Shown piece by piece: positions 52,879 to 63,401 of a stretch of 64,000 nt of DNA (position 1 is the stretch's first letter; every line of letters starts with the position of its first letter). The position numbers and the translations under genes were made by a program. The notes beneath the pieces are model-generated. The model saw only the letters and a program-made list of their open reading frames with translations, did not search any database and had not been told where the DNA came from. The stretch comes from Methanobacterium sp. ERen5 (GTDB taxonomy: Archaea > Methanobacteriota > Methanobacteria > Methanobacteriales > Methanobacteriaceae), in assembly GCA_024167805.1 (NCBI GenBank), contig CP099988.1, forward strand, positions 1,558,001 to 1,622,000, read 5' to 3'.

Positions 52879-54210
52879 TTAAATAATATCTTTGACTTCC
52901 TTAGCTCCATCGGCTACGTATTTGACTGGCTGGTTGAAATAATCAATATCACCATACACAGTACCTATTAATCCAGAGGTAGATTCCACTGAAAACATCT
53001 GGGTTCCTGCGTCTAAACACATTGCAGCTGCGTTACATGGGGTTACGTAACCTTTACTGTGTCTTGTAACTACGTGGTTACCGTGGAAAGTTCCAGGGCC
53101 TCCACCACCATAAATACCGTGGGAGAAGAAACTCATTCCAACACCAGTTCCCTGTGCCCTTCCGAAGTCAACACCTGGAAGTCCAGTTTCGTATTCTACT
53201 ATGTCGTTGAAGTAGAGAAGTGTTGAAGCTATTCCCTGAGCTGCCCTTGATGCACCTATGTTAACTATTACAGATGCTATGAGGCCTGCTGCAGCATATG
53301 CGTTCCATAGTGCCCAGTCATTTGGTTCGTAAACTTTGTAACCTGAAGGCATTGTTTTGGCCACTTTAATGACGCCATCGTCAATTGCCCTTTCAACTAA
53401 TGTTGCAATAACTGTACCTACTGTTCCCTTACCATTTTCTTTAACTAAGTCGAACACTAGGTTGTTTGCGTTTAATCCCTGGTAAGCCATACCTAATAGG
53501 TGGCTTCTTTCGAATGCACCTAATGCATCACCAGTTTCGAACATTGCGGTGTGTTCTAGGATTGAGGATAAAGCTACTGCGTTAAGGGTGTTTTTCTTGG
53601 TAATTGCAACAACATGGTTAGCCATGATGTTTCTTAGACCGTAACCAAGTCCTTCCAGCATTACAGGTGGTCCTAATAATGCAGAAACGTTTGCACCCAT
53701 GAAATCAACACTCTGAGGGTACCTTCCTAATACTGCTGTTTTAACTGCTGATGCATCGAATTTGTCCACATTGAATGTGTCTATTATTGCCTGGACTACT
53801 GCTCCACCTGCAACCAGTGTGGAAACTGTGTAATCTGCTGCTCTGTTTATTCTCTGAGCTGGCATCTGCACAAGCATCTGATCTCCGCCGTTGATTAACT
53901 TCAAGTTGAAGTCATCATCTTCGTCGATCTTAATTATCTTTTCGATCTTTTCGGATAATATATCTACATTACCTTTAAGATCTAATTTTAATTCCCTTCC
54001 AGGGATAAAATTGGATTTACCACCATATGCTGCCTTTTCCAGAGATTTCTCAATTCCGGCTAAGTTTACAGCAACGGATCGTTTTACATCATATACGATT
54101 TTACCAATAGTAGGGTTTACCATTGGACTAACAGCTTCTAAAGGTACATTTGATTCTAAAAGCTTTCCATTCACCCCGTATAGGTCTATTTTATCTTCAT
54201 ACGTTGGCAT
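52879..54210 (-). CDS. mrtB: Methyl-coenzyme M reductase II, beta subunit
   Basis: 443 residues, intact. [16 protein letters not shown] starts the chain; [59 protein letters not shown] and [32 protein letters not shown] are characteristic, the last lying at the F430/coenzyme site. First gene of the operon; GAGGTG precedes the ATG. The 650-base upstream gap probably carries its regulation. Confidence 0.96.
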   Translation of the reverse strand: MPTYEDKIDLYGVNGKLLESNVPLEAVSPMVNPTIGKIVYDVKRSVAVNLAGIEKSLEKAAYGGKSNFIPGRELKLDLKGNVDILSEKIEKIIKIDEDDDFNLKLINGGDQMLVQMPAQRINRAADYTVSTLVAGGAVVQAIIDTFNVDKFDASAVKTAVLGRYPQSVDFMGANVSALLGPPVMLEGLGYGLRNIMANHVVAITKKNTLNAVALSSILEHTAMFETGDALGAFERSHLLGMAYQGLNANNLVFDLVKENGKGTVGTVIATLVERAIDDGVIKVAKTMPSGYKVYEPNDWALWNAYAAAGLIASVIVNIGASRAAQGIASTLLYFNDIVEYETGLPGVDFGRAQGTGVGMSFFSHGIYGGGGPGTFHGNHVVTRHSKGYVTPCNAAAMCLDAGTQMFSVESTSGLIGTVYGDIDYFNQPVKYVADGAKEVKDII

Positions 54211-54861
54211 TACTTTTACACCTCGTTTGTATTGTTTTTCATTAAGATAATGAAATGTAGAGGAATGGTATTTACCTCAGTTTGTTTAGATTTCCAAGTT
54301 GGCAAAGTTGGTGTTTCCCGTTTCGTAGGAGGGAAATAGTAATTCTAAACGTTTATTCTTTAGTAAAACTTTTTTATATGAATTATTTTGAGTTTAACTC
54401 AATTATTCAATTTCCTTTTCCATTCCATCCGAATTTAAATAAATTAAATCCGGAAATAACCCTTAGTAACAATATTACCAAAGGTCATTTAATAATTAAT
54501 GGTCATTAACTATATAAAGTTTTCAATTTAATTTTCCGAAACAGTGAGAAGAAGTAATACTAAAATTGAATTAGTAAACACGTTATTTAAGTAAAACCAT
54601 TTCAAGGGATGAATGTGTTATTATTTAGTAACAGTTAGATTGATTCGAAATTAATCAAAACTGATCAAGTTTTAAATTGCGCATTCCAAGAATAATTTAC
54701 ATGAAACTATCCAGTCATCAACCAACGTTGAATTTCTTGGGATGAATTGAGAACTCAATTTTTAAAAACAGATATTGATCTAGATATTCCTTGATAAGAT
54801 CAGGTTATAAAATCAGAAATTAATGTACTAAACTTAAAAAAAGAATGAAAATGGATATTTT
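54211..54861. other. 651-base region upstream of the mrt operon
   Basis: AT-rich, without a convincing gene. Two TATA-like elements face the operon: the minus-strand CTTTATATAGTT (54508-54519) and CATATAAAAAAG (about 54369-54380). Direct repeats GGTCATT are listed separately. The far end lies downstream of the leftward gene at 54862. Confidence 0.5.
54483..54519 (-). promoter_or_regulatory. Candidate mrt promoter with GGTCATT direct repeats
   Basis: GGTCATT occurs at 54483-54489 and 54501-54507, 18 bases apart. It abuts the TATA-like sequence at 54508-54519. Read toward mrtB, the repeats cover the expected transcription start, where a bound protein would repress; read the other way they would be an upstream site. 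A leader of about 270 bases would result. Confidence 0.4.
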
Positions 54862-55788
54862 TTAACATTGTGCTTTAATACGTCCATAGCTTTGGGTGTT
54901 GTTGAACATGTTAGTTGAAAAGTAGGTTCTGTATGGAGCGTTTACCCATTGACCGTTCTCTTTGTACTGTACAGATCTGTGGTTACTTGCGTATGCAGTT
55001 GGGTACTCTATGATTCTAGCATGAATGCCTGCTGCTCTCATTTTCTTGTAGAGGTAGTCACTCATTGCCCAACAGTCACCTGCACCATTACGTTCCATAG
55101 CTTCTGCAGTGGATGCTGAATGGCTGTAACTATATTTACTTGCTCCTTTCATGATGGTTGCTACTGATGAATCAATGTCAGAATTGGATGACTTAACAGT
55201 TGTTGTTGTGTTAATTTTAAGTCCCTGGGTAGCAATGATCTTCTGGAAGGTAGTTATGGAAATCTTGGTATCACCGTAACTTACGTAGTTAGGTAATCTG
55301 TAGTTTGTGTTGTAGAATGATTGGGCTCTTTTTAATCCGTCTTTCATTTGGGCCAATGTAAGTTGAGATACTGTGAAACTTGTGGTATAAGCTCCTATTT
55401 TATCTCCTGTAATACTTGTGACACTGCCAGAATGTAATATTAGGGTATATTTGTAATTAGTTGATAATGTGGTTGAAGGTGTAATTGTTAATGTATTGCC
55501 ATTAACGGATTTTTTAGTGGAAATTAGGACGTTGCCGTGTTTGAGTTCAACGTAGTTGTTTCCTGATTTAATAGATTCGTTGAACTTTACTTTAATGTTT
55601 TGACTCTTTTGAATTATTGCGTTGTTCGCTGGATCAACAGCTACAACCTTAGGTGATGTATGGATACCTGTTGCATTAGCTGCAGATACTGAATTTACAT
55701 TTAAAAGTAGCGCTATGCCAAATAACAATAGCACTGATAAGAACAATTTTTGCTTAATTCTATCGCCTCCGTATCTAATAAGCCTCAA
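54862..55788 (-). CDS. Secreted pseudomurein-targeted transglutaminase-like protein with Ig-like domain
   Basis: About 300 residues. A signal peptide (LFLSVLLLFGIALLLNVNSVSA) is followed by a Big_5 Ig-like domain (KVVAVDPANNAIIQKSQNIKV to TTSFTVS). Next is a pseudomurein-binding repeat (LTLAQMKDGLKRAQSFYNT, RLPNYVSYGDTKISITTF), then a transglutaminase-like cysteine peptidase domain with Cys in GDCWAMS (codon 55072-55074) and His in SNHRSVQY. This layout resembles pseudomurein endoisopeptidases, which cut the peptide crosslinks of the wall. The acidic triad residue is not obvious: the place after GQWV holds Asn. The start is uncertain: TTG 55788, or a non-standard ATT at 55758 seven bases after GGAGG. 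Confidence 0.8.
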   Translation of the reverse strand: MRLIRYGGDRIKQKLFLSVLLLFGIALLLNVNSVSAANATGIHTSPKVVAVDPANNAIIQKSQNIKVKFNESIKSGNNYVELKHGNVLISTKKSVNGNTLTITPSTTLSTNYKYTLILHSGSVTSITGDKIGAYTTSFTVSQLTLAQMKDGLKRAQSFYNTNYRLPNYVSYGDTKISITTFQKIIATQGLKINTTTTVKSSNSDIDSSVATIMKGASKYSYSHSASTAEAMERNGAGDCWAMSDYLYKKMRAAGIHARIIEYPTAYASNHRSVQYKENGQWVNAPYRTYFSTNMFNNTQSYGRIKAQC

Positions 55789-56189
55789 TAAGATTCTTTC
55801 TTATTGAACTTTACTAGACTAATCAATAATCATTTAATATCATTTATAAAGTTTTTGTTTTAATTTTCTAAAAAAGTCGTTCATATGGCTGTTTTTTTAA
55901 TTTAAGACGGCCTAAACAGTTATTGATAATCATTATTATTGATAAGCTCTTTGGATTGCTAATTTTAAGAAATAACCTCTTTTATAAGTTATTTTTCTTA
56001 AATTTGAGGTATCCATTCTTTTCGTAACAAGAGTAACCTATTCGTTATTAGAAGAAACCCTGATATATTAATTATTTATCCAAAATAGCATATTATATGT
56101 CTATTTAAAGAAATTAACGATTAATTAAATGATAGAATAAAATTAGGCTACTTATTGTTCATTTAATTGTAAAATAATAAATTTAGGGT
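55789..56189. other. 401-base intergenic region
   Basis: Very AT-rich. It should contain the promoter of the leftward gene at 54862; a TATA-like minus-strand CTTTATAAATGATATT lies at about 55837-55852. It also lies downstream of the DUF116 gene. I see no gene or RNA. Confidence 0.5.
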
Positions 56190-56890
56190 TTACATTGTTT
56201 TTTGGTTGTAGGATTCATTGTTGCATGAGCTACTGATTAGGTTGGATTCCTGATTTTGGATCTCACCCAGTTTCTCAAAAACAGCTTTAACATCAACTTT
56301 GGTGTTGATGCAACCATCCTTTAACAGTGGTACACCCTGACATGAAAATTTTGACAACTTCATCATGGACAGGTTCAAGTCTTGGTAACATGCCACTCCT
56401 AAAACGGCTTTAAAATCATTTTTTCCAATATTTTCTTTAGAAAAGTTGATCCTGGGATGATAAATACTTTAAATCCCTTATCTTCTGCTTTGGTTTTTAT
56501 GACTCCTATCACGCATCTATTACAATTGTTGCAAACCAGTCCTGATGTTTCTAAGTTTGCTTCACATTCTGTTGATCTGAGACAGTGTGGAAGAACCACG
56601 ATTGTGTCTTGTGGCTTTGTATGTTTGTAAACCTTTTCATTAACTTTGTTCCGGACTTCTACCCCTATCTGATCCACTATCTTTCCATCCACGCCAACGT
56701 TTTCAGAGAACTTTTTAAAGATTCCGTAGAACATATCGACTGTAAATAGTAAGAGCTTGGGAAAAACCAGTTTATCTTCTTTAAGAAGAAGTTTTCCTAG
56801 TATTAGTGTAACAGAAAGAAGAGTCAAAAGCACAATGCCCAGAATGAACACGATCTGCCCAAATATTTGATAAAATTCCATAAATGCCAT
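56190..56890 (-). CDS. DUF116 membrane protein with Cys cluster (one frame break)
   Basis: About 233 residues after restoring one A on the coding strand (T6 on the plus strand, 56419-56424), which joins TFLKKILEK to [14 protein letters not shown]. The N-terminus is one hydrophobic helix (residues about 8-30). The cytoplasmic part has [30 protein letters not shown], with five cysteines suited to binding a metal or iron-sulfur cluster, and [15 protein letters not shown] farther on. DUF116 is common in methanogens and clostridia; the function is not established. It is 96 bases downstream of the zinc-ribbon gene. Confidence 0.75.
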
Positions 56891-56986
56891 ATACTAAATA
56901 AGTTGCAACTACTATATTAAGTTGATTATGCAGGGGTAAAAAACTAAAAATCTAACTATTAATGCTCCTTTTTCATGTATGAAGTG

Positions 56987-57570
56987 TTATTGATCCAGTT
57001 TGTCCATCCTAAACTGTTCAAAATTTCCTTCAATTTCGATTCCATCCTCAACTGCATCTATATCTAAACCAGAAAGCTCGGAGCATGCACACAGTATATC
57101 TTGTTCGGGATGGGTGCCGGCCTGCACATCACAGTCCAAATTAATATGATCACCACATGCAACAACCATCTTCAGCCTTTTGGAGGTGGGATGGTTTTCA
57201 GGAAGTACGATGATGGGTGCTGAAAATTCCTTCAACAAGTACATCATGGCGAGTATGCCTTTTTCTGCTTTTTTACCACTTTCAAATGCAGATACTGCAA
57301 TAATATCGTCCTTCCCTAAAAAAACAACGATCTCTTCCTTTTCAGGAGTTCCAATAAATATTTGCATGTCCTGCCCAGTCTTAACCAGCCCAAGCTTTCC
57401 AGAAGATCCTGTTAAAAATAATACTTGATTTGGGTTTAATTCGATTCTTCTACGTTCTCGGACTGACATGAAGGACAAACTACCCTTTTTCCTATACCTT
57501 GAAATATGTTTCCACAGTCTAAACATCTGTAACGTTTTGTTTTGAGCTTTTTCATTTTAAGATCGGCCAT
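56987..57570 (-). CDS. Zinc-ribbon protein with unrecognised C-terminal domain (probable frame break)
   Basis: An ATG at 57570 opens a 44-residue frame with a rubredoxin-like zinc ribbon (CLDCGNIFQGIGKRVVCPSC). It stops at 57436. A second frame begins at once with NPNQVLFLTGSSGKLGLVKTG and runs to 56987, but has no good start of its own. A single missing base near 57440-57455 would fuse them into 194 residues, the same type of error seen throughout the window. The C-terminal domain (IVVFLGKDDIIAVSAFESG, PIIVLPENHPTSKRLKMVVACGDHI, GTHPEQDILCACSELSGLDIDAVED) is not one I can name. Alternatively the two are separate small genes. Confidence 0.6.
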
Positions 57571-57781
57571 GGGGCCTCCAACAGTGCACATATAATCACC
57601 AATTCAACTATGTTTCGGGAGATATTTATTTTTTGTCATGTGGAAGATAATGATTCTAGTAAAGAAACTAAAAGTTCTAGACCATTACTACATCTATTTA
57701 TTCTTTAGATTTCATATAAAAAACCTAGAATAACAAGGTTTTAAGAATCAGGAAATTTACTGTTAAACCATGGTGAGACTA

Positions 57782-59902
57782 TTGAAAAATATTATTTTTC
57801 CATTTTCCGCAATCGTAGGTCAAACTGATGTTAAAAAAGCCCTAATATTAAACGCTGTTAATCCCAGTATTGGCGGAGTTTTAATAAAGGGAGATAAGGG
57901 AACAGGAAAAACAACAGCTGTGAGGGCATTGGCAGATCTCCTACCTCCAATTCATGTTGTAAAGGGATGTCCATTCAACTGTGATCCAAATGATACTGAT
58001 GCATTATGTGATTCATGCAGATCAACTGATTTTGAGACTGAATTAAAACCAATGAGGGTGGTTGAACTTCCATTGGGTTCTACAGAAGACCGTGTTGTTG
58101 GATCCATAAACATTGAAAAGGCACTTAAAGAAGGATTAAAAGCTTTGGAACCCGGAATTCTTGCGGAAGCCAATAGAAATATTCTTTACGTTGATGAGAT
58201 CAATTTACTGGACGATAACTTGGTAGATGTTCTTTTAGATGCTGCCGCCTATGGTGTGAATTTAGTGGAACGTGAAGGCATCTCAGTTGCTCACCCTTCC
58301 AAGTTCATGTTGGTTGGTACAATGAACCCTCAAGAGGGTGAACTTAGACCCCAACTTTCAGATAGGATTGGTCTTCACATATCTGTCCATACCATCATGG
58401 ATCTGGAGGAACGTGTAAAAATAATGGAAAGGCGGGAAGATTTCGAGGGGGATCCTATTGCATTTAAAAAGAAATTCGAAGCCAAACAAACTGAAATTCT
58501 AAATAAAATAGTCAAGGCAAGGGAAATTCTTAAAAAAGTACATATTTCCAGGGATCTCCTGGAGATCATAGCATACCTATGCATGGAAATGGGAGTGGAT
58601 GGTCACAGGGCAGACATAGCAATTCTAAGAACATCAAAAGCCATAGCTGCCTACAGTGAACTATTGGAAGTAGATCTGCACCATGTTGAAGAGGCCGCAA
58701 TTCTGGTACTGGGTGAAAGATTCCACAACACTTCTCAAAATAAAAACCAAATATCGCAGATGGTTCAAAGGGCCATGGATGATCTCAATAAAAGGAACTC
58801 AGAAAAGGAAAACTCTGAAAAACCAAAACCTGAAGAAGAGAATCCTGATGAAGAAGAGGAAACCCAAACTTCAACTGAAGAATCAAATGGAGATAATGGG
58901 TCTTCAAACTCCAATGAATCCCAAGAAAACAACCAAGAATTTGAAGATGAATCCCAAGAAAATTCTTCAGACGAACCCCAAACCAGGGAATCAGAACCTA
59001 AACCTCAAAATGCTGCCAATGATTTTGATGATGTGGGGAGGGGGATACAGGTAAAAAACTCAGATCACGAGATGAAGAGGAAGAAACAGAATCCTGTGAT
59101 GAGGGGCTTGATATAAAAAAATTGCTGAAGATCAAGGGAAAATCTAGGAAAAAACTCTACGGAAAAAGAGTTGATTCAACCACGTCCAAGGGTAAATATG
59201 TTAAAAGCAAGTTTCCAAAGGATATGAGCAATGACATAGCCATTGACGCCACATTAAGGGCTGCTGCCCTTCGTTCTGACGGGAAGATAACTGTTAAAAC
59301 TGAAGATCTGCGTCAAAAGGTTCGTAAACATGGTGCTAAAGCTTCCATTGCAGTTGTTGTTGATATTAGTGGATCCATGCACGGTGAAAAAAACAGTACG
59401 TGTTAAGGACATACTCAACAACGTTTTAGAAGATGCAGCTAGAAATGGTGATAAGGTCAGTGTTGTTGGATTTAAGGGTAAAGATGCTTTGATTATAATA
59501 CCATCCACACGAAGGGCAGTATCATTTAAGGAACAGATCGAAAATCTTAAGATAGGTGGAACAACACCCCTAGCTTCAGGAATGAAAAGGGGATTTGAAA
59601 TTCTTAAGAAGGAAAAGTTCAGGGATGAATATGTTCCAATGATGTTGATACTAACCGATGGAATGCCCAACATAGCAATTAGTAAGAGCCCAGTGGAAGA
59701 TGCCATTGATATTGCAGGAAGCCTCAAGGAAAATGAGATCCATACAATTATTATTAATTTTGAGCAGGCAGTAAAGTACGGAAGGGACATGAACATGGAA
59801 CTTGCTGTGGCCTCTGGAGGAAGGTACTACGATCTCGAACAATTAAAATCTCCAGGCTGTGCAGTTTCAATGATCCTAAACAACGAGAGAAAAGATCTTT
59901 AA
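57782..59902 (+). CDS. ChlI/ChlD-type metal chelatase, AAA+ and VWA domains (two frame breaks)
   Basis: About 706 residues after repair. I prefer TTG 57782 with GGTGAG five bases before it over ATG 57770. The AAA+ part has Walker [20 protein letters not shown] with a Cys cluster (CPFNC..CDSC), and [11 protein letters not shown]alker B. A Glu/Gln/Asn/Ser-rich linker (about 340-430) leads to a VWA domain with the MIDAS motif DISGSM. One G is missing at 59035-59038 and one A is extra (or two missing) at 59387-59393. Such proteins energise Mg- or cobaltochelatase with a large CobN/ChlH subunit, none of which is visible here. In methanogens the metal and pigment are not settled. Confidence 0.82.
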
Positions 59903-60008
59903 AAGCAATTTGAGTTAATAAGTTCTAAAATAATGTTTATTTTTTGATTATAGTTTAAACTCTGTGTTAAAATTAGTTAGTTCTAAAGAAAAATAAGAAG
60001 AGGAGATT

Positions 60009-62450
60009 TTATTCTCCGGTTCTAAAGTTTAGTGTGTAGAATGTTATTGGGTTGCCTGCAAGATCAACAATACTTCCAGGGTTTAATGTTACAGTGTACA
60101 AAGTTGATGGGCTTAGTGCAGTGTTTGGTGTTATTGTTAGAGTCTTGCCACTTACAACTGCTGTAAATAATATAGGTGTACCTGAGTTTGTTAGTGTAAT
60201 GTTCATTAGTCCGGGTCTGATAGGTTCGTCGAAGACTATTGTAATTGGTTTATTTGTTGCAAAGTTCATTGAATTATTTTCAGGATCCGAAGAGTATACA
60301 CATGGAGATATGCCTACACTGAATGTACTATTCCAATATGCTACGGGATTTCCTGCCAAGTCTGTTACACTACCTAAAAACAAAGTTACATAATATTTGT
60401 CTTCATTTAGATTGTTAACTGGTGTTATAGTCAATATATTATTATTTACGCTGGCTGTTATTGCTATAAAGTTTCCGTTACTATCTTGAAGCTTGATGTG
60501 TCCGTTTCCTATTTTGATAGGTTCATTGAAGACTATAGTAATTTCTTTGCTTGGAACTACATTTACTGCGTTCTTTGCTGGATCTATATTGGATACTGTT
60601 GGTGATGAACCGGTGATAAATGTACTGTTCCAATTATCTATTGGATTATTATTTAAACCCGTTATACTGCCTATATTGAGAATTATAGTATAATTGTCTT
60701 CATTTAGATTGTTAACTGGTGTTATAGTCAATATATTATTATTTATGCTGGTTGTTATTGCTATTAATTTTCCGTTACTATCTTGAAGCTTGATGTGTCC
60801 GTTTCCTATTTTGATTGGTTCATTGAATGTTATTGTAATTGCTTTATTTGCAGGGATGTTGTATGAATTATTTGCAGGGTCTACACTGACTACTTGTGGT
60901 GGTACACCTACGCCAAATACATTACTCCAAGTTCCCACTCCATTACCTGCTATGTCTGTTATACTGCTGGAATTAAGGGTTACTACGTAAAGGCCAGAAT
61001 TTAATAGATTATTTGGAGTAATAATCAGAGTGTTATTGTTAATGCTTGTTGTTGTTGGGATTATTTGTCCTTGAAGGTTCGTGATGTATATTTGTCCGTT
61101 TCCTAGTTTGATAGGTTCACTGAATGTTATAGTAATTATTTTATTTGGTTTCACATTCACCGTGTTGTTTTTAGGATCAATGTCGGGTACTGATGGTGCG
61201 ATTGTGTCAATATTAACTAATGTTGACACAGTAGTTTGATTATCTGTAGCTGTCACATTGGCTATACCACTGATGTCTCCACTGTATAAACTTGCTGTAG
61301 CTGCACCTTTTACAGTTCGTGTTGAGTTGTTTATGCTTCCTAAATCCGTATTGAAGTAAACTGGTATACCTTCCGGCACATATCCGTATGAGGGATTATG
61401 ATAAAAGCCATTTGAATCATGTAAAAAGTCTGCTGTTATGTTAGATTGGCCGCCAAATGGAATAAGTTTTGGGGATGCCTTTATACTTAATACTAGCCAT
61501 GAATTAATGTTTGTATAACCATAAATGTTAGTAGCTGGTTTTTTGTTTGTACCCCACCAGTTGTATGGTATGGAAACTTTACCTGCTACATTGAAGAAGT
61601 CACACCCACGGTTAACATGGTTATTTGTTATTCTGCAAAAGGTCATGTTCAATGTTCCTATGTTGTTGTAGACTCCTCCACCCTTTGGTGCATTGTTAAG
61701 GAATATGTTGGTTTGTGTAATTTTTGCAGTGTACAAATTGTTGTAGATCCCTCCACCACCGTACTTTGCACTGTTTTCAAAAAATTTTGAATTGTTTATG
61801 GTGGTGGTGCCAAAGTTGAATAAACCTCCACCGTAGTTGTAACAGGCTACATTTTCAAAAATAGTTGCATTGTTCAAAACAATTGTTCCAGTATTGTAAA
61901 TTCCCCCGCCATTGTAATATGCAGCATTGAGGAATATGGGGCTGTTACTTAAATTAACAGTTCCCTTATAATTATAAATTCCTCCGCCGTAGTTGGCGTA
62001 GTTAGAATTAATTTTAGTATCATTTACTGATAATGTTCCTTTGTTGTTGTATATGGCTCCACCATTAGGATTTGTTTTGTTTGATTTAGTGTATCCATTC
62101 ACAAGTTGAAGGTAATTAAGATTTAGTTTAACTCCAGAGTTGATTAAAAATATTCTACCCTTTTTCTGAGCATCGATAACTGATCTGGCAACACCTATCT
62201 GATTAGATCCCTTAATTGTAAGGTTTTTATTTACAACAAGATCATGTTCGTAGTAGGTTCCATTCAAGTTTAAGGTGTCACCTGAATGTGCATTGTTAAT
62301 TGCATTTTTTATTGCATTGGGTCCAGGAGTTACAGTGGTACTGGCCGCACTTACAGTTCCAGATACTATTATTGTCACAAGAAATATCAATCCAATTAAT
62401 AAAAAAACTTGGATAAACTAGAAAATTGATTATTTAGCTTTATTTTTCCA
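60009..62450 (-). CDS. Secreted beta-helix surface protein A7 with four Ig-like domains (start region broken)
   Basis: About 793 residues are certain, from the TTG near 62390. The signal peptide is cut short there; an ATG at 62450 begins MEKIKLNNQFSSLSKFF and would read into LLIGLIFLVTIIVSG if a base is added in 62442-62446 and one removed (or two added) in 62401-62406. Beta-helix repeats with GGGIYN and NWWGTN motifs fill the N-terminal half. Four Big_5 Ig-like domains of about 99 residues follow (DPANNSYN, DPAKNAVN and similar openings). No C-terminal anchor. It lies 550 bases or more from related genes and faces the rest of the island in opposite orientation. Confidence 0.82.
60399..60827 (-). 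repeat. Near-identical direct repeats within A7
   Basis: 60399-60530 and 60696-60827 (132 bases each, offset 297 bases = 99 codons) differ at only a few positions. They code for the same part of two adjacent Ig-like domains (IGNGHIKLQDSNG in both). The neighbouring domains have diverged, so this duplication is recent or gene-converted. Confidence 0.8.
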
Positions 62451-62578
62451 TTATTTATTATTTAACCCCCAAATTGAATTTTATAATAAACTTAATATAA
62501 TATATATTCTTATACATTTATTAATCTTAGGGGAATTATTAATTTGTTGATTTTTGGAAAAATTTTATGTGGATCAAC

Positions 62579-62591
62579 GATCTTTTTATAG
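62579..62591 (+). promoter_or_regulatory. TATA element of tsr3
   Basis: A TTTTTATA box at about 62583-62590 lies 30 bases before the tsr3 start, so the leader is very short. AAGGTAAG (about 62602-62609) is the ribosome site. Confidence 0.45.
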
Positions 62592-62618
62592 TGGGAAGAT
62601 CAAGGTAAGATGTAAACA

Positions 62619-63128
62619 ATGAAAGTATCGGTGTATCATGCAGAACAGTGTGACCCTAAAAAATGTACCACTGTAAAGCTTCAAAGGCAAGGTAAAATTA
62701 AAGTTGTAACTAAGATTACCATGTTACCTAGGGGAGCAATAGTACTGGATCCATTTTCTGCAAAATCAGTTTCATTCGAAGACAGAGAAATAGTTGAAAA
62801 AAATGGTATTGTAGGTCTTGACTGTTCTTGGAACAGAATTCAAAAGTCCAGCATAATGTTCAAGGGCAAAAAATATCACAGATCTCTTCCTTTCCTTGTT
62901 GCAGCAAATCCCGTCAATTATGGAAAGTCATGCAAACTCTCAACTGCAGAGGCTATTGCAGCAACTTTTTATATAGTGGGACTTAAAGATAATGCTGTTG
63001 AAATAATGTCCCAATTCAAATGGGGACCTCATTTTCTCAAGCTCAACCATGAGTTATTAGAGGAATATTCAAGCGCTAAAACAAGTGCTGAAGTTGTTAA
63101 GATTCAAAATAGTTTTATAGGAGGCTAA
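62619..63128 (+). CDS. tsr3: Tsr3-type 18S/16S rRNA aminocarboxypropyltransferase
   Basis: An intact 169-residue protein of the Tsr3 (DUF367) family: [49 protein letters not shown] and [36 protein letters not shown]. It transfers the aminocarboxypropyl group from SAM to a hypermodified small-subunit rRNA residue during ribosome maturation. The eL40 gene follows two bases later, so both belong to a ribosome-related operon. Confidence 0.92.
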   Translation: MKVSVYHAEQCDPKKCTTVKLQRQGKIKVVTKITMLPRGAIVLDPFSAKSVSFEDREIVEKNGIVGLDCSWNRIQKSSIMFKGKKYHRSLPFLVAANPVNYGKSCKLSTAEAIAATFYIVGLKDNAVEIMSQFKWGPHFLKLNHELLEEYSSAKTSAEVVKIQNSFIGG

Positions 63129-63130
63129 AA

Positions 63131-63277
63131 ATGGCTAGATTTGAAGAAGCAGAGAACAGGCTGTTTAAAATTAAAATTTGCCTTAAATGTAACGCAAGGA
63201 ACCCACCGACTGCAAAAACTTGCAGAAAATGCGGTTACAAAGGTTTAAGATATAAAGCAAAAGAAGCAAGAGGTTAA
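63131..63277 (+). CDS. rpl40e: 50S ribosomal protein eL40
   Basis: A 48-residue protein with a zinc ribbon, [19 protein letters not shown], and basic ends ([14 protein letters not shown]). Archaeal eL40 is free-standing, in contrast to the ubiquitin fusion of eukaryotes. It sits directly after tsr3. Confidence 0.95.
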   Translation: MARFEEAENRLFKIKICLKCNARNPPTAKTCRKCGYKGLRYKAKEARG

Positions 63278-63401
63278 TTTTGCACATACCGATTTAACTA
63301 GGGGTTTAATACCCTAATGTTAAATTATATGTCTTAAAATGATATTAATGTTTAATATTGATTTTAATATTTTTCTATGATTGTTTTAATAGAGTGATTA
63401 G

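Noticed and set aside
54282..54509. 75-codon open frame upstream of mrtB
   Set aside because: No ribosome site, composition of non-coding AT-rich sequence, and no recognisable family; it overlaps the likely mrt promoter.
57466..57526. Separate start (MSVRERRRIELNPN) for the domain after the zinc ribbon
   Set aside because: This start lies inside zinc-ribbon coding sequence in another frame and translates it as Arg-rich noise; a single lost base explains the layout better, though two genes remain possible.
63290..63330. Hairpin TAGGG/CCCTA after eL40 as a riboswitch or small RNA
   Set aside because: The stem is only five bases with no further structure; it may be a weak terminator but cannot be supported as an RNA gene.
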